Positions 10,041 to 17,457 of a stretch of 64,000 nucleotides of DNA are shown piece by piece. Source of the stretch: Azoarcus indigens (lineage in GTDB: Bacteria > Pseudomonadota > Gammaproteobacteria > Burkholderiales > Rhodocyclaceae); the NCBI RefSeq assembly GCF_004361735.1, contig NZ_SNVV01000012.1:1-64000 (forward strand), in the 5' to 3' direction. Under the pieces are notes generated by a model. The model was not told where the DNA came from. It did not search any database and worked only from the letters and a program-made list of their open reading frames with translations. The position numbers and the translations under genes were made by a program. How positions within the stretch are numbered: the stretch's first letter is position 1; the number at the start of each line of letters is the position of its first letter.

Positions 10041-10832
10041 ATGCTCACATTGCACACCCCTGCCGAGTATATTCGGCCCCTCAAGGTTCTCAGCGCAGAC
10101 CACAGGGCGCTCACTCATTTGGCGCTCTTCTCAGGAGGGCGTCACGGCTTCGTCAAATTCTACCCCTCGTATGCGCCTCGCAGCTTGGAAAACGAAATCG
10201 TCGGCTACGTCATGGCTTGCCATGCTCGTATTGAGCAGCCTCCAGGAGGCATAATCCAGCTTCCAGGAGCCCTGCTTCAGGGGATTGGGATCCCTTGCGA
10301 AGCACCCTCGGCATACTGCTTTGTGTCGATGTCATGTATCGATCTAAACTCGCGCCGCCAAGGATCCCTCTTTGCGCTGCTCGGGGATAATCTTGAGGCT
10401 CTACAGGGCATTCTGCAGGAATGGCCAGGTTTTCCGCAGCTCGTTGCATTTGATTCCTGGCTAGCCAATGTTGACCGCAACACGGGGAACCTGATCTTGA
10501 CTGGGAATGCTCATCTCATTCCTATTGATCACAGCGATATCCTCACGGGTCCTGAGTGGACCCATAACGACCTTGTAACCATGGAAGAAAAATGGTCATT
10601 CAATAAGCTACTTGAGCTCATCTTTCCGGCAGAGAGCTTGCCTCTGCCAATCCGCAGCGCCATATTAAAGAGTGCGGAACGCTTCAATGCGGCATATTCT
10701 CTTGCGAGGCGAGACTTATACCGCTGGCTTGGCAGCGGCGATCCTGACTATTTGCGCGCCCACCATTTTATATGGGGTCGCGCAGAAACCACGAAAAGCA
10801 ACCTCGCAGCCTACTTCAATATGATCCTATGA
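10041..10832 (+). CDS. HipA-like protein kinase, cassette 1
   Basis: The 263-residue protein has the core of a HipA-fold Ser/Thr kinase: a candidate ATP-binding lysine (K39 in GFVKFYPS), a catalytic loop VDRNTGN (D145, N150) and a metal-binding IDHSD (D163). No N-terminal HipA S-loop domain is visible, so it is shorter than E. coli HipA (440) and resembles the compact HipA-like kinase family. Its stop overlaps the start of the partner gene (ATGA). It has no HipB-like neighbour. No ribosome-binding site is evident at the ATG. The substrate is unknown. Lower GC than the late genes suggests separate acquisition. Confidence 0.78.
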   Translation: MLTLHTPAEYIRPLKVLSADHRALTHLALFSGGRHGFVKFYPSYAPRSLENEIVGYVMACHARIEQPPGGIIQLPGALLQGIGIPCEAPSAYCFVSMSCIDLNSRRQGSLFALLGDNLEALQGILQEWPGFPQLVAFDSWLANVDRNTGNLILTGNAHLIPIDHSDILTGPEWTHNDLVTMEEKWSFNKLLELIFPAESLPLPIRSAILKSAERFNAAYSLARRDLYRWLGSGDPDYLRAHHFIWGRAETTKSNLAAYFNMIL

Positions 10833-11680
10833 TCACCGCCCTGCAAAATCTCTTTGCCGCCTCATCTTCAGGCATTGTTCAGACGGGGACTGCCTTCAAT
10901 ATTCGATGCACTCCCGATCTATTTACAGGCGAGTCATTCAACGTCGGCGTATGTGTCATTGGAACAAGAGGTGAGCGCTATGCTAGAGTCATCAGCGAAC
11001 CCGGCAGGCTTGCGTGTATCTACGGCGAAGACGCAGCACACGGAGTAGTGCAACTCGCGCAAATTGCGTTTTGCGAGGCGCTTGAGGGGAGAGCTTCACC
11101 GTCCCCAAACATTGTTTTTGACACCCCTACGCCAATCTACAGCCTTCCGCCCCTTGAGGCGCTGGATGAACTGTTTGTCAGTCAGGTTACCGCAGCAATT
11201 CCTTTGCGCAATGACTCTTCTGCCCGTCTCAAGACAACCCCAACCAGCAAGGTAATATCGACCATCTACCGCCTTTTGCGTGAGAAACGCCCCGAGGAGG
11301 CCGATGAGATCATCCCTTCTTCTCCGCAAACCGTGGTGAGTACGCGAAAAGGCAAGCGCGCTGTTGCTATTGCGCTTCAACCCCCGAACGGCGGCGGCGT
11401 CATCGAGTCTGCGGCATTTGGCGCCGACACGATCCGTTTTCACCTTCTTGATGCCCTTCTTGATCTTGAATGGGCGGCAGAGGCAAGAGGGCTTGATAGG
11501 CTTGGCTTTTTTGTCCTTCGGCCGACTGGGTGGCCAGAAAATAAATTGCATGAGGCGGAGAAAGCGATCGACTATGTGATTGATCGAATTCCCACTCGAT
11601 GCCGCGTTGAGGTGGAAGAGGACCCTGAGGTGCTTGCCGAACGCATTATTGACTGGGCATGGTTTAAACGGGCGGCATGA
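10829..11680 (+). CDS. Partner protein of HipA-like kinase, cassette 1 (DUF3037-like)
   Basis: A 283-residue protein whose start overlaps the kinase stop by 4 bases, so the two are co-translated. The N-terminus (FNIRCTPDLFTGESFNVGV, then a beta-rich stretch) aligns by eye with the second partner protein at 45770 (YAVRFEPMRGTGEAFTC); TGExF is shared. The N-terminal region resembles the DUF3037 family, which I recall occurring beside HipA-like kinases; this needs an HMM check. The C-terminal part is predicted globular with a RLGFFVLRPTGW stretch. Function unknown. Confidence 0.7.
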   Translation: MITALQNLFAASSSGIVQTGTAFNIRCTPDLFTGESFNVGVCVIGTRGERYARVISEPGRLACIYGEDAAHGVVQLAQIAFCEALEGRASPSPNIVFDTPTPIYSLPPLEALDELFVSQVTAAIPLRNDSSARLKTTPTSKVISTIYRLLREKRPEEADEIIPSSPQTVVSTRKGKRAVAIALQPPNGGGVIESAAFGADTIRFHLLDALLDLEWAAEARGLDRLGFFVLRPTGWPENKLHEAEKAIDYVIDRIPTRCRVEVEEDPEVLAERIIDWAWFKRAA

Positions 11681-11712
11681 AGGCATATTGCGTTGAAAAG
11701 ATCACGCGGCCT

Positions 11713-11901
11713 TTACGCGGCAAGATATCTATCAGCCGCCCCCACCCCATACTTCTGATCAAACTCCGCCGCCCGCTGCGGGTTCGCACGTAGCGCGGCG
11801 ACAGCGGAATCTGGCGCCGCGGCAACCGCCTGCCCTTGCATCGGTTGCTCCACGTAGCTCCCTGTCCGGTTGTTGAACACCCGTGACGGCACGGTCCGCA
11901 G
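11713..11901 (-). pseudogene. Remnant duplicate of the C-terminus of the 12342..13973 protein
   Basis: Read leftward, these bases encode 62 residues ending in a stop (start LRTVPSRVFNNRTGSYV, end YGVGAADRYLAA). They match the last 68 residues of the neighbouring virion protein (LRALPSQILNTTTGQFV ... FGAGAAGRYLSS) in order and spacing. Similarity stops abruptly on the upstream side, and there is no start codon or ribosome-binding site. It therefore looks like a truncated second copy of that gene left by recombination, with a moron pair inserted between remnant and intact gene. Confidence 0.8.
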
Positions 11902-11906
11902 TGCTC

Positions 11907-11936
11907 TTGCCGCCCACCACCGCCCCGCGCTATAAC
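11907..11936 (+). promoter_or_regulatory. Sigma-70-like promoter of the small membrane-protein pair
   Basis: TTGCCG (11907..11912), an 18-bp spacer and TATAAC (11931..11936) lie directly before the ATG at 11943. Transcription would begin at about the ATG itself, so the message is predicted to be leaderless. Confidence 0.55.
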
Positions 11937-11942
11937 GGCGGC

Positions 11943-12185
11943 ATGAAGAAACCCGCCCTTCTCATCGCCATCGGCGTCGCCATCGCCCTTCTCGCGCTGG
12001 CGTCCTTCTTCCGCTACGAGATCGTGACGCCCTCCGGCAATCGAGCGCCGTACAAGCTCGACCGCTGGACGGGGGAAACGACGCTCCTGATTGGGGCGGA
12101 GGAGAGGCCGGTGGTTAGGGTGGAGCCGAACGAATTTGACAAAGCATTCGGCGACCCTAACTACCAAGGCCCCAAGCAACAGTGA
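11943..12185 (+). CDS. Small membrane-anchored moron protein (80 residues)
   Basis: The protein begins MKKPALLIAIGVAIALLALASFF, a single N-terminal transmembrane helix or uncleaved signal anchor, followed by about 55 polar residues that would face the periplasm. It reads against the surrounding late genes and has its own promoter, the classic layout of a moron expressed in the lysogen. The stop overlaps the GTG start of the next small gene. Possible roles are superinfection exclusion or host envelope modification; this is inference. Confidence 0.7.
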   Translation: MKKPALLIAIGVAIALLALASFFRYEIVTPSGNRAPYKLDRWTGETTLLIGAEERPVVRVEPNEFDKAFGDPNYQGPKQQ

Positions 12186-12334
12186 CTATCCTCAGGTTCT
12201 TCCTCTTTCTTGCAGCCCTTGCTCCCTTCGCAGCTCATGCACGCGGAGGCTCAGGGGGCGCGAACGGTCTCGGCATTTCGATTGCGCTAGGGCTGGTCTT
12301 CTTGGTCGGCTATCTGCTTTCCAAATGGAAGTGA
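12182..12334 (+). CDS. Tiny membrane protein with signal-peptide-like N-terminus (50 residues)
   Basis: Starts at a GTG overlapping the previous stop (GTGA). Residues 1-20 (TILRFFLFLAALAPFAAHA) look like a cleavable signal peptide ending in AHA, followed by a Gly-rich linker (RGGSGGANG), a second hydrophobic helix (about 31-46) and a short basic tail LLSKWK. Translational coupling to the upstream membrane protein suggests the two act together. No family recognised. Confidence 0.6.
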   Translation: MTILRFFLFLAALAPFAAHARGGSGGANGLGISIALGLVFLVGYLLSKWK

Positions 12335-12341
12335 CAGGGCT

Positions 12342-13973
12342 TCAGGACGAAAGGTAACGTCCGGCCGCTCCTGCACCAAAGTTCCGCTCGAAAGAAGCAA
12401 TCGCAGCAGGATTGCCCCTGTTCTGTCGCAAGAAGTCGATGTGCGCCGGAGTCGGCTGCCGGCCTTCAGCCGAGCCCCCTTGCCCCGCCGGCGGCGTCAC
12501 AAACTGCCCCGTCGTCGTGTTGAGTATCTGCGACGGCAACGCCCTCAAGCTACCATCGGCCATCACCTCCTGGCCGCCGCCCGCCGTGATGTAGCGCTCC
12601 TGCTGGATGTCCCGTCCCTGCACGAAACGCAACTGCTGCTGAAGCGCCTCGCGCTCCTTCGGATCAACCGAGCGCTCCAACCGTTGCAGCAGGTTGTTCC
12701 GCATATCGCCCAACTGCGCTTCGGAGGCTGCCGCCCTGGCTCGTACCTCGTTCATCCGCGCCTCGCTCGGTAGCGTCGCCACTCGAGCCCTCATCTCTTC
12801 CAGTCGGGCCTGGGCGTCCTGGCTCCGAGCAGCCATGTTCCCCGCCACCTCCTGGCCGCGCAGCCCCAGCTCTTGGGCCCTTGCGGCTCGATTCTCCGCC
12901 AGCTCCATCTCACGCAGGGCGAGCGCACGGTCAGCCCGGCCGGCGCGGCCACCGCCGGTGGAGTTGGACAGCGAAGGCATGGCAGCGAGCCGCGCCAGCG
13001 AGGCGTTGGACTCAGAAGTCGGATTGCCAATCGCGGCCGCACTCGGGCCGCCGAAGGAGTCAAGGTAGGACTGACGCACCGCGTTCGCCTGGGCCATGCG
13101 GGCATTGGCCTCGCCGAGATTCACGCCGCTGGTGTAGCTCTGCGGCAGGGCATTCGCTCCGTTACCGCTGAACTCCATGTTGCCGTTGGCGCCACGCTGG
13201 GCGGTAATGCTGGTGCCGCGGGTGGCCTGCTCCATGTTGTAGAGAGCAAGCGCGCCTGCACCAGCACTTTTCATCCCGTCTGGCACTTGCTGCTGCCAGG
13301 CATCCCGGTAGGTATCGCCCACCGCGTCGCGCTCCTGCTGTGTGGTGCTCTTCGCCCAAGCCGTGGTGTCGAAGTTCTGCAGGTTGTCCATAGCACTCGG
13401 CTTGGGTTCGCCCATGGTCCCAGTCAATCCCGCTGCCTGGGCCTGCCGGTCGGCCGAGCCACCCATCGTGGCGGGGTTGCTGACAGGCTGGGGCGCGGCC
13501 CTTGCTCCACTTCTCGATAGTTCAAGCCGACGCATTGCCAGGAGCGTTTCATCGGACGGCCCTGGAATCGCATTCACGCGATCTTGGTAGCCCGGCCGGC
13601 CGGTGTCGGACAGCTTCTGCGCTTCGGTGCGTGGCGTGCCGTAGAGCCCGGCGCCCGTGCGCTGCGCTCGCGCATCGTTGATGCGGTTCATCGTCTCGCC
13701 CATGGTGGGCGTGGGCCCAAGTCTCTGCTGCGGAGGGGCGCTCAAGCGCTCCATCGCGGTGGGCTGGGCAGGCGCCGGCGGCGCCACCGCTTGTGGCGAC
13801 ATATCCGTGAGGCGCGCCATGGCGCTACCAGAGGCGGGAGCAGGCGGCTCAGCGCCAGCAGCCATCGCCGAGAGCGAGACTCCGGACTGGGCCGGCTTGA
13901 CGGTCTGCAGTGAAGGGGCGGCCGGGGGCGCCGGAGGGGTTTGCAGGCGGCGAAGGGAGTCTTCAAGTGCCAT
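12342..13973 (-). CDS. Ala/Gln-rich virion protein, putative ejection protein
   Basis: A 543-residue late protein rich in Ala, Pro, Gln and Arg. The first 150 residues are Pro/Ala-rich and probably disordered; about 330-470 is strongly helical, with repeated Glu/Arg patterns (RALALREMELAENRAARAQ) typical of long coiled coils. Its place between tail genes and the giant terminal gene matches the ejection-protein block (genes 7, 20, 16) of P22-like phages. The ATG at 13973 is chosen because a GGAG lies 7 bases upstream. A second, truncated copy of its C-terminus lies downstream at 11713..11901. Confidence 0.65.
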   Translation of the reverse strand: MALEDSLRRLQTPPAPPAAPSLQTVKPAQSGVSLSAMAAGAEPPAPASGSAMARLTDMSPQAVAPPAPAQPTAMERLSAPPQQRLGPTPTMGETMNRINDARAQRTGAGLYGTPRTEAQKLSDTGRPGYQDRVNAIPGPSDETLLAMRRLELSRSGARAAPQPVSNPATMGGSADRQAQAAGLTGTMGEPKPSAMDNLQNFDTTAWAKSTTQQERDAVGDTYRDAWQQQVPDGMKSAGAGALALYNMEQATRGTSITAQRGANGNMEFSGNGANALPQSYTSGVNLGEANARMAQANAVRQSYLDSFGGPSAAAIGNPTSESNASLARLAAMPSLSNSTGGGRAGRADRALALREMELAENRAARAQELGLRGQEVAGNMAARSQDAQARLEEMRARVATLPSEARMNEVRARAAASEAQLGDMRNNLLQRLERSVDPKEREALQQQLRFVQGRDIQQERYITAGGGQEVMADGSLRALPSQILNTTTGQFVTPPAGQGGSAEGRQPTPAHIDFLRQNRGNPAAIASFERNFGAGAAGRYLSS

Positions 13974-13993
13974 TTGGGTCTCCAAAATGAAAA

Positions 13994-14014
13994 AGCCCGG
14001 CGCGTGGCCGGGCT
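13994..14014. terminator. Hairpin AGCCCGGC/GCCGGGCT
   Basis: An 8-bp perfect stem with loop GCGTG, preceded by an A-rich tract (13986..13993) that becomes a T tract on the minus strand. It would stop leftward transcripts just before the 12342..13973 gene or insulate the rightward moron at 14093. Confidence 0.6.
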
Positions 14015-14092
14015 GGGATTTCGTGCACTTCTCAAAAACAACTAAATGGAATAACTTAACAACTTCTATGTCATCAACGAGCCGAAACTTCC

Positions 14093-14617
14093 ATGGGTGA
14101 GATAAAAATCAAATGGCTCTTCAAAGAGCGCCTAGATCGGGAAGAGTTTGGTCAGATTGAAGTGGAAGTTCTGCCGCCGGAGGGCATGAACAACGAGGCG
14201 TTGCATCGAATCGTCTTCTCCCTCCCGGAATACTACGATTCAGCCATGACTTCGATCCCGCCGGATACCTTCGAAGGGGAGCCCTTTCGTGTGGACTCTT
14301 CGTTTTACTTCCGAGTCAGCGCATGCGAACAAGCCATATACAGCAAAGTGAAAAACCATCTGCGGCGAAACTGTCTGAGTTTTCGTCTATGTAAGAATCA
14401 ATGGATTGGCGGGATTTATTTGTACGATCAAACCAATCTTGACTTCGTGGTGGCTCGCGTAAAGGAAGACCTAAGCAAGGAGTTCACCTCCCGCATCACC
14501 GAGTATCAGCTTGGCAAGCTTCCCTCTCGCCGCCTGTTATCTCCCTCCCAAGTGGACACGTGGAACGATGCAGCGGCTGAGTCGATCGCCAGACTTAGGC
14601 CAATTTTCGAGGACTGA
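14093..14617 (+). CDS. Hypothetical moron protein of 174 residues
   Basis: This gene reads against the late operon and sits between two leftward virion genes. Its base composition is clearly more AT-rich than its neighbours. The protein is soluble, with no signal peptide, membrane helix or motif that I recognise; alternating hydrophobic stretches suggest an alpha/beta fold. There is no ribosome-binding site before the ATG. The transcription unit is flanked by a hairpin upstream (13994..14014). It is a typical horizontally acquired cargo gene; function unknown. Confidence 0.65.
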   Translation: MGEIKIKWLFKERLDREEFGQIEVEVLPPEGMNNEALHRIVFSLPEYYDSAMTSIPPDTFEGEPFRVDSSFYFRVSACEQAIYSKVKNHLRRNCLSFRLCKNQWIGGIYLYDQTNLDFVVARVKEDLSKEFTSRITEYQLGKLPSRRLLSPSQVDTWNDAAAESIARLRPIFED

Positions 14618-14624
14618 ATAAAAA

Positions 14625-15671
14625 CTACGTTGCCGTCTTCGGCGGCACATCCGTGGAAACATCTCCGCCGTAGTTGTAGCCCACGGTGGTCGCGACTCGT
14701 GCGTCCGTGCCCACGCTGGTATGCAGCGCATTCAGCGCAGCAGCCGCCTGGGTCGCCAGCATCTTCGCTGCCTCCACCGCAGAATCGACCATGTTCCGGT
14801 ATGCCTGCATCTGCGCCGCCTGGTTCGCGACGGAAGCCTGCTGATTGAACTCGGCCCCGGTCGTGCTGGCCTTCAGTTCCAGTTCCTTCACGGCGATGCG
14901 CGCCTGGTAGTAGCTGGACGCCGCGCTGATCAGCCGGGACTGCGAATCGGTAACCGAGGGAATCAGCTGGGCCGACACGCCGCTGGTACCGGCCAGGGCC
15001 GAGATGAAATCGCGCGCCGCGCCGACGGCCGAGGTGTAGAGGCCGACAGCCTGCTGCACGGCAAAGCGCACGTTCTCCACCTCGAGCTGGGCGGCCTGGA
15101 TTGCGCGCTCGCGCGAGGACTGGGCAACGCGATCCTGAGCGTCATTGCGGATGCGCTGAACCATGCCCGCCAGCGCACCGGGCGGAAGCGGGAAGCCGCG
15201 GGCGGCGAACGAAGTCATCGCCTCTTCTTCCGCACGGGCTGCGTCCCGAAGTATCCGCGAGCGGTCGCGCTCCCAGATCTGCTCCTCGACCCGAGGTGCA
15301 ATGCCGGTACCGCCGGATGTGAGTGCCTTGCAGATCCAGCCTTGCGCCTTCCCCAAGTAGTCGCACTCGTTCGGGAAGTAGGTTGAGATGAACCACGAGA
15401 AGCGCTCCGTCAGTTGATCGGTGATGCCATTCCACCAGCTGTCGAAGAGCTCCATCGAAGCACCCTCGGCGAGCTTCGGGATAATCACGTCGGGCTCCGC
15501 AACGGCGGCGGAGAAGCTGAGAGCCGCTGGGTTCATCCGGGCGGCCGAGCCGGCAACGCCCAGCGCTTGGTTCAGAAAGCCCACCGATTGCGTGGAAAGG
15601 CTGTTGCTCAACGCCTCGCCGCGGTCCCAGGCCATCGCGACCAATTCGGCCGGCGTGTAGGTGGTAGCCAT
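14625..15671 (-). CDS. Ala-rich coiled-coil virion protein, putative internal/ejection protein
   Basis: A 348-residue protein. The N-terminal half is globular with several Trp residues (WWNGITDQLTERFSWFIS). From about 160 to 330 it is nearly pure helix rich in Ala, Gln and Val (ERAIQAAQLEVENVRFAVQ), a predicted coiled coil. It lies in the late operon between the tail-tip proteins and the other ejection candidate. The start overlaps the upstream gene's stop (TGATG). Family assignment is by position and composition only. Confidence 0.6.
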   Translation of the reverse strand: MATTYTPAELVAMAWDRGEALSNSLSTQSVGFLNQALGVAGSAARMNPAALSFSAAVAEPDVIIPKLAEGASMELFDSWWNGITDQLTERFSWFISTYFPNECDYLGKAQGWICKALTSGGTGIAPRVEEQIWERDRSRILRDAARAEEEAMTSFAARGFPLPPGALAGMVQRIRNDAQDRVAQSSRERAIQAAQLEVENVRFAVQQAVGLYTSAVGAARDFISALAGTSGVSAQLIPSVTDSQSRLISAASSYYQARIAVKELELKASTTGAEFNQQASVANQAAQMQAYRNMVDSAVEAAKMLATQAAAALNALHTSVGTDARVATTVGYNYGGDVSTDVPPKTAT

Positions 15672-17455
15672 CAGATCCTCCTTTTCAGAATCACAGGCGA
15701 AAGCTCAAGGGAGCTCAGTTCGAAGTCGCCGCCGTCGGTGTTCGCCACCTCGAAGCGGAAGTAGTTGGCACGCAGGCCCTGGCCAACATCGACGCGCTGC
15801 ACGCGGGCATAGGGGTCGCTGCGGCGCGCCGAGTAGGTGTAGGCCTGGCCGTCGGGTGCGCGCACCGTGATGCGCATCAGGCCATCGGACGACACGCCGA
15901 GGTAGGCGGGGCCCAGGCGCTTCAGCTGCGAGGTGCCGAAGGCCTGCAGGTCGGTCACCGCCAGCGCGTCGATCTGCTCGCCGGCATCGTCTTCGCCCTC
16001 CAGCAGGTAGATGCCGTCTTGCGCCGCGGCGTAGTAGCGGTCACCGATCCGGGCAAAGCTGTTGAAGGGGAAGCGCTCGTAGCGTGTTGAAGCTGACGTC
16101 GCCAGATTCACCGCCCAGACTTCGGCGCCGTCGTCGCCGCCATCAAAGCCCCCCCGGCCGGCGGCCGCGGAACTCAGGATGGCGTCGATCAGCAGTTCCA
16201 GGGACCAGTTGTCACGAGCTGCACCGGTGGAGGCGACGTCGGCGGTCTGGATCACCTCGGCCCCGATCACCGCTGAGACGGCGCCAACGGAGGACAGGAC
16301 GACGGCGAGCACCATTCCAGCGCTCACTTCCGCAACGGCTGTCCCACGCGCAACGACCGAGGCGTAGCGATTGCCTTCTACCCCAACGCCAACGCTGACC
16401 AGCGACGCCAGGTTCCCGCGTCCCACCGCATACGGCCCGTCTGCGCCGAAACTGTCGAGCGCGGCAATCCGCCCCTCGTCCTGGTAAGCGCGCAGGCGGT
16501 CAGATGCCGTGCCTATGCTTCCGAGTGATGCCAGCGTGCCAGCGCCCACGCCATAGGCCGGGATCACGACGCCAGCTTCACCGGCGGAATCCAGCGCCGA
16601 CAGGATGCCGCCGCCGTGACCGAAGGCGGAATCTCCTCCATGCGCATCAAGCCCAGCCAGCGCACCGGCCGCATGCACGAACTGCCGCCCAACTGCGCCG
16701 AGCGCCGCCAATTCGCCGACACCGCCCTGCCCTTGCAGGCCACCGCCGCGCAGCGCGGCCAGTTCGCCCGAGCCAGCAACCATTGCGACCACGGCGGGAT
16801 CGCGGACTGCATCGCCGCCAGCGTATAGGCAGGCCTTCAGGAACAACGCACCCTCAACGGCCGCGGCTCCGAAGAAGATCGCGCCATTGCGTGAGAACAG
16901 CACGCTCGCGCCGGTGCGCTCCACGCGCCAGACCTCCTCCGTGCTATAGCTGTGGTCGCTCGGGATATCGGCGTCGATAGCCCCGGCCTGAATCACATGA
17001 ACCTGACCGCCAGCGAAGTACAGGCCATGGAGCGCATCCTGGTACAAGGTCGAGCTGTCCTGACTGGCCAGGCCCACCACTACCCCAACCGCAGACCGGT
17101 CCACCCTGAACTCGATGTAGCCATCCGCCGGCAGGATGCCCACGGATCGCGCCGCAGCATTCCAGCCGAAGTGGTAGTCGGTCACCTCAACATCCGGCGT
17201 GCCCGGCGTACCTGGAACGGCTGGCACCACAACCGGCACCTGCATGTACTGGCAGAGCAGCCCGTCGATGGGCGTGTCCGAATAGACGGCCCCCGAGGCG
17301 CCCAGGTCGATATCGCCACTCGGACTGCCAACGCCAATCAGCCATGCCGGGTAGCACACCCAGGTCCATTTGTATGTCACATACGCCGGCGCTCCAGCCG
17401 TGCCGGGGCTACCTGCATACAGGACGCGGTCGATGTTCTTCTCAAGGTCAGCCAT
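15671..17455 (-). CDS. Tail protein with a G-x-L-A-x-L repeat domain
   Basis: A 594-residue late protein. Residues 1-220 are beta-rich with a GTPGTP linker and a lectin-like stretch (VEFRVDR-like IEFRVDRSAVGVVVGL). About 224-355 contains seven copies of a degenerate motif (GELAALRGGG, GELAALGAVG, GALAGLDAHG, GILSALDSAG, GTLASLGSIG, GRIAALDSFG, GNLASLVSVG) spaced about 15-35 residues. The C-terminal 200 residues look like a beta-propeller fragment (IGDRYYAAAQDGIYLLEGED). Likely part of the tail tip or receptor-binding apparatus. It overlaps the downstream gene's start. Confidence 0.65.
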   Translation of the reverse strand: MADLEKNIDRVLYAGSPGTAGAPAYVTYKWTWVCYPAWLIGVGSPSGDIDLGASGAVYSDTPIDGLLCQYMQVPVVVPAVPGTPGTPDVEVTDYHFGWNAAARSVGILPADGYIEFRVDRSAVGVVVGLASQDSSTLYQDALHGLYFAGGQVHVIQAGAIDADIPSDHSYSTEEVWRVERTGASVLFSRNGAIFFGAAAVEGALFLKACLYAGGDAVRDPAVVAMVAGSGELAALRGGGLQGQGGVGELAALGAVGRQFVHAAGALAGLDAHGGDSAFGHGGGILSALDSAGEAGVVIPAYGVGAGTLASLGSIGTASDRLRAYQDEGRIAALDSFGADGPYAVGRGNLASLVSVGVGVEGNRYASVVARGTAVAEVSAGMVLAVVLSSVGAVSAVIGAEVIQTADVASTGAARDNWSLELLIDAILSSAAAGRGGFDGGDDGAEVWAVNLATSASTRYERFPFNSFARIGDRYYAAAQDGIYLLEGEDDAGEQIDALAVTDLQAFGTSQLKRLGPAYLGVSSDGLMRITVRAPDGQAYTYSARRSDPYARVQRVDVGQGLRANYFRFEVANTDGGDFELSSLELSPVILKRRI

Positions 17456-17457
17456 GG

